Origin: Setophaga petechia | Taxonomy: Eukaryota > Chordata > Aves > Passeriformes > Parulidae | Reading direction: 5' to 3' | Assembly: GCA_024362935.1 (NCBI GenBank) | Contig: JANCRA010000009.1 | Coordinates: 31,653,166-31,717,165, forward strand | Length of the DNA stretch: 64,000 bases | Shown here: positions 35,301 through 49,300 of the stretch, piece by piece | How the letters are laid out: each line of letters begins with the position of its first letter | Position numbering within the stretch: position 1 is the stretch's first letter | The notes under the pieces: model-generated | What the model saw: the letters and a program-made list of their open reading frames with translations, nothing else | The model's database searches: none | What the model was told of the DNA's origin: nothing | Program-made: the position numbers and the translations under genes

Positions 35301-38300
35301 AAGTTGTTTAGTGAGCAGGAGCGTTTTCTCCTTGCGAGACATAGTGAAAAACCTTTTTCCTTAGATGTCCGTAACAAGAAACACTTACTGCAGTGCACTG
35401 AAAAGCTAATTGCTACACAGCACTGGGATTGTGTTAGCAGCTTGCACAGTGATAGAAAACAGTACTTTCTCACTCTCTTGCCTTTCCCTTCACATTAATA
35501 CTTGATAGGACGGCTTCTTAGACAACTTTCTTTTTCTTGTTGCAAAACACACTGCAGCCCTCTGTGCAACTTCTAGAACACGATAGGAGATGTTTAGTGA
35601 GAAGGAACGTTTTCTCCTTGCGAGACATAGTGAAAAAGCTATATGCTTAGATGTAGGTAACAAGAAACACTTACTGCAGTGCACTGACAAGCTAATTGCT
35701 ACACAGCACTGGGATTGTGTTAGCAGCTTGCACAGTGATAGAAAACAGTACTTTCCCACTCTCTTGCCTTTCCCTTCACATTAATACCTGAAAGCACACT
35801 TTCTAAGACAACTTTCTTTTTCTTGTTGCAAAACACACTGCAGACCTCTGTGCAACTTCTACAACACGATGGAAGTTGTTTAGTGAGCAGCAACGTTTTC
35901 TCCTTGCGAGACATAGTGAAAAAGCTATATGCTTAGATGTAGGTAACAAGAAACACTTACTGCAGTGCACTGAAAAGCTAATTGCTACACAGCACTGGGA
36001 TTGTGTTAGCAGCTTGCACAGTGATAGAAAACAGTACTTTCCCACTCTCTTGCCTTTCCCTTCACATTAATACTTGAAAGGGAGGCGTCTTGGACAAGTT
36101 TCTTTTTCTTGTTACAAAACACACTGCAGCCCTCTGTGCAACTTCTACAACACGATGGAAGTTGTTTAGTGAGCAGCAACGTTTTCTCCCTGCGACACAT
36201 AGTGAAAAAGCTTTTTGCTTAGATGTAGGTAACAAGAAACACTTACTGCAGTGTACTGACAAGCTAATTGCTACACAGCACTGGGATTGTGTTTCAAGCT
36301 TGCACAGTGATAGAAAACAGTACTTTCTCACTCTCTTGCCTTTCCATTCAAATTAATACTTGAAAGGAAGGCTTCTTAGACAACTTTCATTTTCTTTTTG
36401 CAAAACACACTGCAGCCCTCTGTGCAACTTCTAGAACACGATAGGAGATGTTTAGTGAGCAGGAGCGGTTTCTCCTTGCGAGACATAGTGAAAAAGCTAT
36501 TTGCTTAGATGTAGGTAACAAGAAACTCTTACTGCAGTGTACTGAAAAGCTAATTGCTACACAGCACTGGGATTGTGTTAGCAGCTTGCACAGTGATAGA
36601 AAACAGTACTTTCTCACTCTCTTGCCTTTCCCTTCACATTAATACTTGAAAGGAAGGCTTCTTAGACAACTTTCTTTTTCTTGTTGCAAAACACACTGCA
36701 GCCCTCTGTGCAACTTCTACAACACGATGGAAGCTGTTTAGTGAGCAGCAACGTTTTTCCCTTGAGAGACATAGTGAAAAAGCTATTTGCTTAGATGTAG
36801 GTAACAAGAAACACTTACTGCAGTGCACTGACAAGCTAATTGCTACACAGCACTGGGATTGTGTTAGCAGCTTGCACAGGGATAGAAAACAGTACTTTCC
36901 CACTCTCTTGCCTTTCCCTTCACATTAATACTTGAAAGGAAGGCTTCTTAGACAACTTTCTTTTTCTTTTTGCAAAACACACTGCAGCCCTCTGTGCAAC
37001 TTCTACAACACGATGGAAGTTGTTTAGTGAGCAGCAACGTTTTCTCCTTGCGAGACATAGTGAAAAAGCTATTGGCTTAGATGTAGGTAACAAGAAACAC
37101 TTACTGCAGTGCCCTGACAAGCTAATTGCTACACAGCACTGGGATTGTGTTAGCAGCTTGCACAGGGATAGAAAACAGTACTTTCCCACTCTCTTGCCTT
37201 TCCCTTCACATTAATACTTGAAAGGAAGGCTTCTTAGACAACTTTCTTTTTCTTTTTGCAAAACACACTGCAGCCCTCTGTGCAACTTCTAGAACACGAT
37301 GGAAGTTGTTTAGTGAGCAGCAACGCTTTCTCCTTGCGAGACATAGTGAAAAAGCTATTGGCTTAGATGTAGGTAACAAGAAACACTTACTGCAGTGCAC
37401 TGACAAGCTAATTGCTACACAGCACTGGGATTGTGTTAGCAGCTTGCAAAGTGATAGAAAACAGTACTTTCCCACTCTCTTGCCTTTCCCTTCACATTAA
37501 TACTTGAAAGGAAGGCGTCTAAGACAACTTTCTTTTTATTGTTACAAAACACTCTGCAGCCCTCAGTGAAACTTCTAGAACACGATAGGAGATGTTTAGT
37601 GAGCAGGACGGTTTTCTCCTGGCGAGACATAGTGAAAAAGCTTTTTGCTTAGATGTAGGTAACAAGAAACACTTACTGCAGTGCACTGACAAGCTAATTG
37701 CTACACAGCACTGGGATTGTGTTAGCAGCTTGCACAGTGATAGAAAACAGTACTTTCTCACTCTCTTGCCTTTCCCTTCACATTAATACTTGAAAGGAAG
37801 GCTTCTTAGACAACTTTCCTTTTCTTGTTGCTACAAAACACACTGCAGCCCTCTGTGCAACCTCTAGAACACGATAGGAGATGTTTAGTGAGAAGGAACG
37901 TTTTCTCCTTGCGAGACATAGTGAAAAAGATATTTGCTTAGATGTAGGTAACAAGAAACACTTACTGCAGTGCACTGACAACCTAATTGCTACACAGCAC
38001 TGGGATTGTGTTTCAAGCTTGCACAGTGATAGAAAACAGTACTTTCTCACTCTCTTGCCTTTCCATTCAAATTAATACGTGAAAGGAAGGTTTCTTAGAC
38101 AACTTTCTTTTTCTTTTTGCAAAACACACTGCAGCCCTCAGTGCAACTTCTAGAACACGATAGGAGATGTTTAGTGAGCAGGAAGGTTTTCTCCTTGCGA
38201 GTCATAGTGAAAAAGGTATTTGCTTAGATGTAGGTAACAAGAAACACTTACTGCAGTGCACTGACAAGCTAATTGCTACACAGCACTGGGATTGTGTTAG

Positions 38301-41300
38301 CAGCTTGCACAGTGATAGAAAACAGTACTTTCCCACTCTCTTGCCTTTCCCTTCACATTAATACTTGAAAGGACGGCGTCTTGGACAACTTTCTTTTTCT
38401 TGGTATAAAACACTCTGCAGCCCTCAGTGCAACTTCTAGAACACGATAGGAGATGTTTAGTGAGCAGGAAGGTTTTCTCCTTGCGAGACATAGTGAAAAA
38501 GCTATTTGCTTAGATGTAGGTAACAAGAAATACTTACTGCAGTGCACTGACAAGCTAATTGCTACAGAGCACTGAGATTGTGTTAGCAACTGGCAAAGTG
38601 GTAGAAAAGAGTACTTTCCCACTCTCTTGCCTTTCCATTCAAATTAATACTTGAAAGGAAGGTGTCTTGGACAACTTTCTTTTTCTTGTTGCAAAACACA
38701 CTGCAGCCCTCTGTGCAACTTCTAGAACACGATAGGAGATGTTTAGTTAGCAGGAGCGGTTTCTCCTTGCGAGACATAGTGAAAAAGCTATTTGCTTAGA
38801 TGTAGGTAACAAGAAACACTTACTGCAGTGCACTGAAAAGCTAATTGCTACACAGCACTGGGATTGTGTTAGCAGCTTGCACAGTGATAGAAAACAGTAC
38901 TTTCCCACTCTCTTGCCTTTCCCTTCACATGAATACTTGAAAGGACGGCGTCTTGGACAACTTTCTTTTTCTTGTTATAAAACACTCTGCAGCCCTCAGT
39001 GCAACTTCTAGAACACGATAGGAGATGTTTAGTGAGCAGGAAGGTTTTCTCCTTGCGAGACATAGTGAAAAAGCTATTTGCTTAGATGTAGGTAACAAGA
39101 AATACTTACTGCAGTGCACTGACAAGCTAATTGATACAGAGCAGTGAGATTTTGTTAGCTGCTGGCAAAGTGGTAGAAAAGAGTACTTTCCCACTCTCTT
39201 GCCTTTCCCTTCACATTAATACTTGAAAGGAAGGTGTCTTGGACAACTTTCTTTTTCTTGTTGCAAAACACACTGCAGCCCTCTGTGCAACTTCTACAAC
39301 ACGATGGAAGTTGTTTAGTGAGCAGCAACGTTTTCTCCTTGAGAGACATAGTGAAAAAGCTATTTGCTTAGATGTAGGTAACAAGAAACACTTACTGCAG
39401 TGCACTGACAAGCTAATTGCTACACAGCACTGGGATTGTGTTAGCAGCTTGCACAGGGATAGAAAACAGTACTTTCCCACTCTCTTGCCTTTCCCTTCAC
39501 ATTAATACTTGAAAGGAAGGCTTCTTAGACAACTTTCTTTTTCTTTTTGCAAAACACACTGCAGCCCTCTGTGCAACTTCTACAACACGATGGAAGTTGT
39601 TTAGTGAGCAGCAACGTTTTCTCCTTGCGAGACATAGTGAAAAAGCTATTGGCTTAGATGTAGGTAACAAGAAACACTTACTGCAGTGCACTGACAAGCT
39701 AATTGCTACACAGCACTGGGATTGTGTTAGCAGCTTGCAAAGTGATAGAAAACAGTACTTTCCCACTCTCTTGCCTTTCCCGTCACATTAATACTTGACA
39801 GGAAGGCGTCTTCGACAACTTTCTTTTTCTGCTTGCAAATTACTCTGCAGCCCTCTGTGCAACATCTACAACACGATGGAAATTGTTTAGTGAGCAGCAA
39901 CGTTTTCTCCTTGCGAGACATTGTGAAAAAGCTTTTTGCTTAGATGTAGGTAACAAGAAACACTTACTGCGGTGCACTGAAAAGCTAATTGCCACACAGC
40001 AGTGGGATTGTGTTAGCAGCTTGCACAGTGATAGAAAACAGTACTTTCTCACTCTCTTTCCTTTCCATTCACATTAATACTTGAAAGGAAGGCGTCTTAG
40101 ACAACTTTCTTTTTCTTGTTGCAAAACACTCTGCAGCCCTCTGTGCAACTTCTAGAACACGATAGGGGATATTTAGTGAGCAGGAAGGTTTTCTCCTTGT
40201 GAGACGTAGTGAAAAAGCTATTTGCTTAGATGTAGGTAACAAGAAACACTTACTGCAGTGCACTGACAAGCTAATTGCTACACAGCACTGGGACTGTGTT
40301 AGCAGCTTGCACAGTGATAGAAAACAGTACTTTCCCACTCTCTTGCCTTTCCCTTCACATTAATACTTGAAGGCGTCTTAGACAACTTTCTTTTTCTTGT
40401 TGCAAAACACTCTGCAGCCCTCTGTGCAATATCTACAACACGATGGAAGTTGTTTAGTGAGCAGGAACGTTTTCTCCTTGCGAGACATAGTGAAAATGCT
40501 ATTTGCTTAGATGTAGGTGACAAGAAACACTTACTGCATTGCACTGACAAGCTAGGTGCTACACAAGACTGGGATTGTGTAAGCAGCTTCCAAAGTGATA
40601 GAAAACCGTACTTTCCCGCTCTCTTGCCTTTCCCTTCACATTAATACTTGAAAGGAAGGCGTCTTAGACAACTTTCTTTTTCTTGCTTCAAAAAACTCTG
40701 CAGCCCTCTGTGCAACTTCTACAACACGATGGAAATTGTTTAGTGAGCAGGAGCGTTTTCTCCTTGCGAGACATAGTGAAAAACCTTTTTCCTTAGATGT
40801 CGGTAACAAGAAACACTTACTGCAGTGCACTGAAAAGCTAATTGCTACACAGCACTGGGATTGTGTTAGCAGCTTGCACAGTGAGAGAAAACAGTACTTT
40901 CTCACTCTCTTGCCTTTCCCTTCACATTAATACTTGAAAGGACGGCGTCTTGGACAACTTTCTTTTTCTTGTTATAAAACACTCTGCAGCCCTCTGTGCA
41001 ACTTCTACAACACGATGGAAGTTGTTTAGTGAGCAGCAACGTTTTTTCCTTGAGAGACATAGTGAAAAAGCTATTTGCTTAGATGTAGGTAACAAGAAAC
41101 ACTTACTGCAGTGCACTGACAAGCTAATTGCTACACAGCACTGGGATTGTGTTAGCAGCTTGCACAGGGATAGAAAACAGTACTTTCCCACTCTCTTGCC
41201 TTTCCCTTCACATTAATACTTGAAAGGAAGGCTTCTTAGACAACTTTCTTTTTCTTTTTGCAAAACACACTGCAGCCCTCTGTACAACTTCTACAACACG

Positions 41301-42925
41301 ATGGAAGTTGTTTAGTGAGCAGCAACGTTTTCTCCTCGCGAGACATAGTGAAAAAGCTTTTTGCTTAGATGTAGGTAACAAGAAACACTTACTGCAGTGC
41401 ACTGACAAGCTAATTGCTACACAGCTCTGGGATTGTGTTAGCAGCTTGCAAAGTGATAGAAAACAGTACTTTCTCACTCTGTTGCCTTTCCCTTCACATT
41501 AATACTTGAAAGGACGGCGTCTTGGACAAGTTTCTTTTTCTTGCTTCAAAAAACGCTGCAACCCTCTGTGCAACTTCTACAACACCATGGAAGTTGTTTA
41601 GTGAGCAGGAGCGTTTTCTCCTTGCGAGACATAGTGAAAAACCTTTTTCCTTAGATGTCGGTAACAAGAAACACTTACTGCAGTGCACTGAAAAGCTAAT
41701 TGCTACACAGCACTGGGATTGTGTTAGCAGCTTGCACAGTGATAGAAAACAGTACTTTCTCACTCTCTTGCCTTTCCCTTCACATTAATACTTGATAGGA
41801 AGGCTTCTTAGACACCTTTCTTTTTCTTGTTGCAAAACACACTGCAGCCCTCTGTGCAACTTCTAGAACACGATAGGAGATGTTTAGTGAGCAGGAGCGT
41901 TTTCTCCTTGCGAGACATAGTGAAAAAGCTATTTGCTTAGATGTAGGTAACAAGAAACACTTACTGCAGTGCACTGAAAAGCTAATTGCTACACAGCACT
42001 GGGATTGTGTTAGCAGCTTGCACAGTGATAGAAAACAGTACTTTCTCACTCTCTTGCCTTTCCCTTCACATTAATACTTGAAAGGAAGGCTTCTTAGACA
42101 ACTTTCCTTTTCTTGTTGCTACAAAACACCCTGCAGACCTCTGTGCAACTTCTAGAACACGATAGGAGATGTTTAGTGAGAAGGAACGTTTTCTCCTTGC
42201 GAGACATAGTGAAAAAGATATTTGCTTAGATGTAAGTAACAAGAAACACTTACTGCAGTGCACTGACAAGCTAATTGCTACACAGCACTGGGATTGTGTT
42301 AGCAGCTTGCACAGTGATAGAAAACAGTACTTTCTCACTCTCTTGCCTTTCCATTCAAATTAATACGTGAAAGGAAGGTTTCTTAGACAACTTTCTTTTT
42401 CTTTTTGCAAAACACACTGCCACCCTCAGTGCAACTTCTAGAACACGATAGGAGATGTTTAGTGAGCAGGAAGGTTTTCTCCTTGCGAGACATAGTGAAA
42501 AAGCTATTTGCTTAGATGTAGGTAACAAGAAACACTTACTGCAGTGCACTGACAAGCTAATTGCTACACAGCACTGGGATTGTGTTAGCAGCTTGCACAG
42601 TGATAGAAAACAGTACTTTCCCACTCTCTTGCCTTTCCCTTCACATTAATACTTGAAAGGACGCCGTCTTGGACAACTTTTTTTTCTTGTTATAAAACAC
42701 TCTGCAGCCCTCACTGCAACTTCTAGAACACGATAGGAGATGTTTAGTGAGCAGGAAGGTTTTCTCCTTGCGAGACATAGTGAAAAAGCTATTTGCTTAG
42801 ATGTAGGTAACAAGAAACACTTACTGCAGTGCACTGACAACCTAATTGCTACAGAGCACTGAGATTGTGTTAGCAGCTGGCAAAGTGGTAGAAAAGAGTA
42901 CTTTCCCACTCTCTTGCCTTTCCCT
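32350..42925. repeat. HOR copy 4, 37 monomers, 10,576 bp
   Basis: Order and starts: A32350 B32636 C32922 D33208 E33493 F33779 G34060 H34346 A34632 AA34918 hybrid35204 hybrid35490 V35776 W36062 X36348 Y36634 U36920 Z37206 BB37492 O37778 Q38067 R38353 S38639 T38925 A39211 U39497 D39783 E40069 F40355 G40636 I40922 J41208 K41494 L41780 M42066 N42355 P42641. This is the full 34-monomer order plus three extra monomers (AA and two hybrids) between A and V. D at 33208 is 285 bp because one base is missing in its agcttcacagtg segment near 33447. M at 42066 is the first to carry the derived acaccctgcagacc variant. Confidence 0.92.
35204..35775. repeat. Two mosaic monomers inserted between AA and V
   Basis: The monomer at 35204 starts with ggcgtcttggacaac and ttgttacaaaac, then ctctgtacaac as in J, and continues as K (gaaaaaccttttt, gatgtccgtaac). 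The monomer at 35490 starts cttgataggacgg like L, has gagaaggaacg in the middle like O or M, and gctatatgc near the V side. Together with AA at 34918 they make the three extra monomers of HOR copy 4. Confidence 0.75.
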
Positions 42926-45900
42926 TCACATTACTACTTGAAAGGAAGGTGTCTTGCACAACTTTCTTTTTCTTGTTGCAAAACACACTGCAGCCCTCTG
43001 TGCAACTTCTACAACACGATGGAAGTTGTTTAGTGAGCAGCAACGTTTTCTCCTTGAGAGACATAGTGAAAAAGCTATTTGCTTAGATGTAGGTAACAAG
43101 AAACACTTACTGCAGTGCACTGACAAGCTAATTGCTACACAGCACTGGGATTGTGTTAGCAGCTTGCACAGGGATAGAAAACAGTACTTTCCCACTCTCT
43201 TGCCTTTCCCTTCACATTAATACTTGAATGGAAGGCTTCTTAGACAACTTTCTTTTTCTTTTTGCAAAACACACTGCAGCCCTCTGTGCAACTTCTAGAA
43301 CACGATGGAAGTACTTTAGTGAGCAGCAACGTTTTCTCCTTGCGAGACGTAGTGAAAAAGCTATTGGCTTAGATGTAGGTAACAAGAAACACTTACTGCA
43401 GTGCACTGACAAGCTAATTGCTACACAGCACTAAGATTGTGTTACCAGCTTGCAACGTGATAGAAAACAGTACTTTCCCACTCTCTTGCCTTTCCCTTCA
43501 CATTAATATTTGAAAGGAAGGCGTCTTAGACAACTTTCTTCTTCTTGTTTCAAAAAACTCTGCAGCCCTCTCTGCAACCTCTGCATCACGATGGAAGGTG
43601 TTTAGTGAGCAGCAACGTTTTCTCCTTGCGAGACATAGTGAAAAAGCTATATGCTTAGATGTAGGTAACAAGAAACACTTACTGTAGTGCACTGAGAAGC
43701 TAGTTGCTACACAACACTGGGATTTTGTAAGCAGCTCTCAAAGTGATAGAAAACAGTACTTTCCCACTCTCTTGCCTTTCCCTTCACATTAATACTTGAA
43801 GGCGTCTTAGACAACTTTCTTTTTCTTGTTGCAAAACACTCTGCAGCCCTCTGTGCAATATCTACAACACGATGGAAGTTGTTTAGTGAGCAGGAACGTT
43901 TTCTCCTTGCGAGACATAGTGAAAATGCTATTTGCTTAGATGTAGGTGACAAGAAACACTTACTGCATTGCACTGACAAGCTAGGTGCTACACAAGACTG
44001 GGATTGTGTAAGCAGCTTCCAAAGTGATAGAAAACAGTACTTTCCCACTCTCTTGCCTTTCCCTTCACATTAATACTTGAAAGGAAGGCGTCTTAGACAA
44101 CTTTCTTTTTCTTGCTTCAAAAAACTCTGCAGCCCTCTGTGCAACTTCTACAACACGATGGAAATTGTTTAGTGAGCAGGAGCGTTTTCTCCTTGCGAGA
44201 CATAGTGAAAAACCTTTTTCCTTAGATGTCGGTAACAAGAAACACTTACTGCAGTGCACTGAAAAGCTAATTGCTACACAGCACTGGGATTGTGTTAGCA
44301 GCTTGCACAGTGAGAGAAAACAGTACTTTCTCACTCTCTTGCCTTTCCCTTCACATTAATACTTGAAAGGACGGCGTCTTGGACAACTTTCTTTTTCTTG
44401 TTATAAAACACTCTGCAGCCCTCTGTGCAACTTCTACAACACGATGGAAGTTGTTTAGTGAGCAGGAACGTTTTCTCCTTGAGAGACATAGTGAAAAAGC
44501 TATTTGCTTAGATGTAGGTAACAAGAAACACTTACTGCAGTGCACTGACAAGCTAATTGCTACACAGCACTGGGATTGTGTTAGCAGCTTGCACAGGGAT
44601 AGAAAACAGTACTTTCCCACTCTCTTGCCTTTCCCTTCACATTAATACTTGAAAGGAAGGCTTCTTAGACAACTTTCTTTTTCTTTTTGCAAAACACACT
44701 GCAGCCCTCTGTACAACTTCTACAACACGATGGAAGTTGTTTAGTGAGCAGCAACGTTTTCTCCTCGCGAGACATAGTGAAAAAGCTTTTTGCTTAGATG
44801 TAGGTAACAAGAAACACTTACTGCAGTGCACTGACAAGCTAATTGCTACACAGCTCTGGGATTGTGTTAGCAGCTTGCAAAGTGATAGAAAACAGTACTT
44901 TCTCACTCTGTTGCCTTTCCCTTCACATTAATACTTGAAAGGACGGCGTCTTGGACAAGTTTCTTTTTCTTGCTTCAAAAAACGCTGCAACCCTCTGTGC
45001 AACTTCTACAACACCATGGAAGTTGTTTAGTGAGCAGGAGCGTTTTCTCCTTGCGAGACATAGTGAAAAACCTTTTTCCTTAGATGTCCGTAACAAGAAA
45101 CACTTACTGCAGTGCACTGAAAAGCTAATTGCTACACAGCACTGGGATTGTGTTAGCAGCTTGCACAGTGATAGAAAACAGTACTTTCTCACTCTCTTGC
45201 CTTTCCCTTCACATTAATACTTGATAGGAAGGCTTCTTAGACAACTTTCTTTTTCTTGTTGCAAAACACACTGCAGCCCTCTGTGCAACTTCTAGAACAC
45301 GATAGGAGATGTTTAGTGAGCAGGAGCGTTTTCTCCTTGCGAGACATAGTAAAAAAGCTATTTGCTTAGATGTAGGTAACAAGAAACACTTACTGCAGTG
45401 CACTGAAAAGCTAATTGCTACACAGCACTGGGATTGTGTTAGCAGCTTGCACAGTGATAGAAAACAGTACTTTCTCACTCTCTTGCCTTTCCCTTCACAT
45501 TAATACTTGAAAGGAAGGCTTCTTAGACAACTTTCCTTTTCTTGTTGCTACAAAACACCCTGCAGACCTCTGTGCAACTTCTAGAACACGATAGGAGATG
45601 TTTAGTGAGTAGGAACGTTTTCTCCTTGCGAGACATAGTGAAAAAGATATTTGCTTAGATGTAAGTAACAAGAAACACTTACTGCAGTGCACTGACAAGC
45701 TAATTGCTACACAGCACTGGGATTGTGTTTCAAGCTTGCACAGTGATAGAAAACAGTACTTTCTCACTCTCTTGCCTTTCCATTCAAATTAATACGTGAA
45801 AGGAAGGTTTCTTAGACAACTTTCTTTTTCTTTTTGCAAAACACACTGCCACCCTCAGTGCAACTTCTAGAACACGATAGGAGATGTTTAGTGAGCAGGA

Positions 45901-46354
45901 AGGTTTTCTCCTTGCGAGACATAGTGAAAAAGCTATTTGCTTAGATGTAGGTAACAAGAAACACTTACTGCAGTGCACTGACAAGCTAATTGCTACACAG
46001 CACTGGGATTGTGTTAGCAGCTTGCACAGTGATAGAAAACAGTACTTTCCCACTCTCTTGCCTTTCCCTTCACATTAATACTTGAAAGGACGCCGTCTTG
46101 GGCAACTTTTTTTTCTTGTTATAAAACACTCTGCAGCCCTCACTGCAACTTCTAGAACACGATAGGAGATGTTTAGTGAGCAGGAAGGTTTTCTCCTTGC
46201 GAGACATAGTGAAAAAGCTATTTGCTTAGATGTAGGTAACAAGAAATACTTACTGCAGTGCACTGACAACCTAATTGCTGCAGAGCACTGAGATTGTGTT
46301 AGCAGCTGGCAAAGTGGTAGAAAAGAGTACTTTCCCACTCTCTTGCCTTTCCCT
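42926..46354. repeat. Short HOR copy 5, 12 monomers, 3,429 bp
   Basis: Order and starts: A42926 B43212 C43498 F43784 G44065 I44351 J44637 K44923 L45209 M45495 N45784 P46070. C is followed directly by F. This F has the gcgtcttag variant found only in the F that precedes G-I, not the gcgttctag variant found in the A-B-C-D-E-F series. The junction therefore joins the first block of the long HOR to its last block and omits everything between. The A here is the first with ttgcacaac in place of ttggacaac. Confidence 0.9.
43498..44064. repeat. Junction C to F2, long-to-short HOR switch
   Basis: C at 43498 keeps its own end (gctctcaaagtgatag) but then reads ttcccttcac and continues as the 281-bp F at 43784. 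C is followed by D everywhere else in the window. F is of the subtype that belongs before G-I, so the join removed D-E-F1-G-H and all of A-V to U-D-E. The breakpoint lies between about 43741 and 43800. Confidence 0.85.
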
Positions 46355-49300
46355 TCACATTAATACTTGAAAGGAAGGTGTCTTGCACAACTTTCTTTTT
46401 CTTGTTGCAAAACACACTGCAGCCCTCAGTGCAACTTCTACAACACGATGGAAGTTGTTTAGTGAGCAGCAACGTTTTCTCCTTGAGAGACATAGTGAAA
46501 AAGCTATTTGCTTAGATGTAGGTAACAAGAAACACTTACTGCAGTGCACTGACAAGCTAATTGCTACACAGCACTGGGATTGTGTTAGCAGCTTGCACAG
46601 GGATAGAAAACAGTACTTTCCCACTCTCTTGCCTTTCCCTTCACATTAATACTTGAATGGAAGGCTTCTTAGACAACTTTCTTTTTCTTTTTGCAAAACA
46701 CACTGCAGCCCTCTGTGCAACTTCTAGAACACGATGGAAGTACTTTAGTGAGCAGCAACGTTTTCTCCTTGCGAGACGTAGTGAAAAAGCTATTGGCTTA
46801 GATGTAGGTAACAAGAAACACTTACTGCAGTGCACTGACAAGCTAATTGCTACACAGCACTAAGATTGTGTTACCAGCTTGCAACGTGATAGAAAACAGT
46901 ACTTTCCCACTCTCTTGCCTTTCCCTTCACATTAATATTTGAAAGGAAGGCGTCTTAGACAACTTTCTTCTTCTTGTTTCAAAAAACTCTGCAGCCCTCT
47001 CTGCAACCTCTGCATCACGATGGAAGGTGTTTAGTGAGCAGCAACGTTTTCTCCTTGCGAGACATAGTGAAAAAGCTATATGCTTAGATGTAGGTAACAA
47101 GAAACACTTACTGTAGTGCACTGAGAAGCTAGTTGCTACACAACACTGGGATTTTGTAAGCAGCTCTCAAATTGATAGAAAACAGTACTTTCCCACTCTC
47201 TTGCCTTTCCCGTCACATTAATACTTGACAGGAAGGCGTCTTCGACAACTTTCTTTTTCTGCTTGCAAATTACTCTGCAGCCCTCTGTGCAACATGTACA
47301 ACACGATGGAAATTGTTTAGTGAGCAGGAACGTTTTCTCCTTGCGAGACATTGTGAAAAAGCTATTTGCTTAGATGTAGGTAACAAGAAACACTTACTGC
47401 GGTGCACTGAAAAGCTAATTGCCACACAGCAGTGGGATTGTGTTAGCAGCTTGCACAGTGATAGAAAACAGTACTTTCTCACTCTCTTTCCTTTCCATTC
47501 ACATTAATACTTGAAAGGAAGGCGTCTTAGACAACTTTCTTTTTCTTGTTGCAAAACACTCTGCAGCCCTCTGTGCAACTTCTAGAACACGATAGGGGAT
47601 ATTTAGTGAGCAGGAAGGTTTTCTCCTTGTGAGACGTAGTGAAAAAGCTATTTGCTTAGATGTAGGTAACAAGAAACACTTACTGCAGTGCACTGACAAG
47701 CTAATTGCTACACAGCACTGGGACTGTGTTAGCAGCTTGCACAGTGATAGAAAACAGTACTTTCCCACTCTCTTGCCTTTCCCTTCACATTAATACTTGA
47801 AGGCGTTCTAGACAACTTTCTTTTTCTTGTTGCAAAACACTCTGCAGCCCTCTGTGCAATATCTACAACACGATGGAATTTGTTTAGTGAGCAGGAAGGT
47901 TTTGTCCTTGCGAGACATAGTGAAAATGCTATTTGCTTAGATGTAGGTGACAAGAAACACTTACTGCATTGCACTGACAAGCTAGGTGCTACACAAGACT
48001 GGGATTGTGTAAGCAGCTTCCACAGTGATAGAAAACAGTACTTTCCCACGCTCTTGCCTTTCCCTTCACATTAATACTTGAAAGGAAGGCGTCTTAGACA
48101 ACTTTCTTTTTCTTGCTTCAAAAAACTCTGGAGCCCTCTGTGCAACTTCTACAACACGATGGAAATTGTTTAGTGAGCAGGAGCGTTTTCTCCTTGCGAG
48201 ACATAGTGAAAAACCTTTTTCCTTAGATGTCGGTAACAAGAAACACTTACTGCAGTGCACTGAAAAGCTAATTGCTACACAGCACTGGGATTGTGTTAGC
48301 AGCTTGCACAGTGATAGAAAACAGTACTTTCTCACTCTCTTGCCTTTCCCTTCACATTAATACTTGATAGGAAGGCTTCTTAGACAACTTTCTTTTTCTT
48401 GTTGCAAAACACACTGCAGCCCTCTGTGCAACTTCTAGAACACGATAGGAGATGTTTACTGAGCAGGAGCGTTTTCTCCTTGCGAGACATAGTAAAAAAG
48501 CTATATGCTTAGATGTAGGTAACAAGAAACACTTACTGCAGTGCACTGAAAAGCTAATTGCTACACAGCACTGGGATTGTGTTAGCAGCTTGCACAGTGA
48601 TAGAAAACAGTACTTTCTCACTCTCTTGCCTTTCCCTTCACATTAATACTTGAAAGGAAGGCTTCTTAGACAACTTTCCTTTTCTTGTTGCTACAAAACA
48701 CCCTGCAGACCTCTGTGCAACTTCTAGAACACGATAGGAGATGTTTAGTGAGTAGGAACGTTTTCTCCTTGCGAGACATAGTGAAAAAGATATTTGCTTA
48801 GATGTAAGTAACAAGAAACACTTACTGCAGTGCACTGACAAGCTAATTGCTACACAGCACTGGGATTGTGTTTCAAGCTTGCACAGTGATAGAAAACAGT
48901 ACTTTCTCACTCTCTTGCCTTTCCATTCAAATTAATACGTGAAAGGAAGGTTTCTTAGACAACTTTCTTTTTCTTTTTGCAAAACACACTGCCACCCTCA
49001 GTGCAACTTCTAGAACACGATAGGAGATGTTTAGTGAGCAGGAAGGTTTTCTCCTTGCGAGACATAGTGAAAAAGCTATTTGCTTAGATGTAGGTAACAA
49101 GAAACACTTACTGCAGTGCACTGACAAGCTAATTGCTACACAGCACTGGGATTGTGTTAGCAGCTTGCACAGTGATAGAAAACAGTACTTTCCCACTCTC
49201 TTGCCTTTCCATTCACATTAATACTTGAAAGGACGCCGTCTTGGGCAACTTTTTTTTCTTGTTATAAAACACTCTGCAGCCCTCACTGCAACTTCTAGAA

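Noticed and set aside
43707..44048. Longest minus-strand frame, 113 codons
   Set aside because: It runs across the C-to-F2 junction and exists only because that rearrangement and the 281-bp F monomer join two frames. It resembles no known protein to me.
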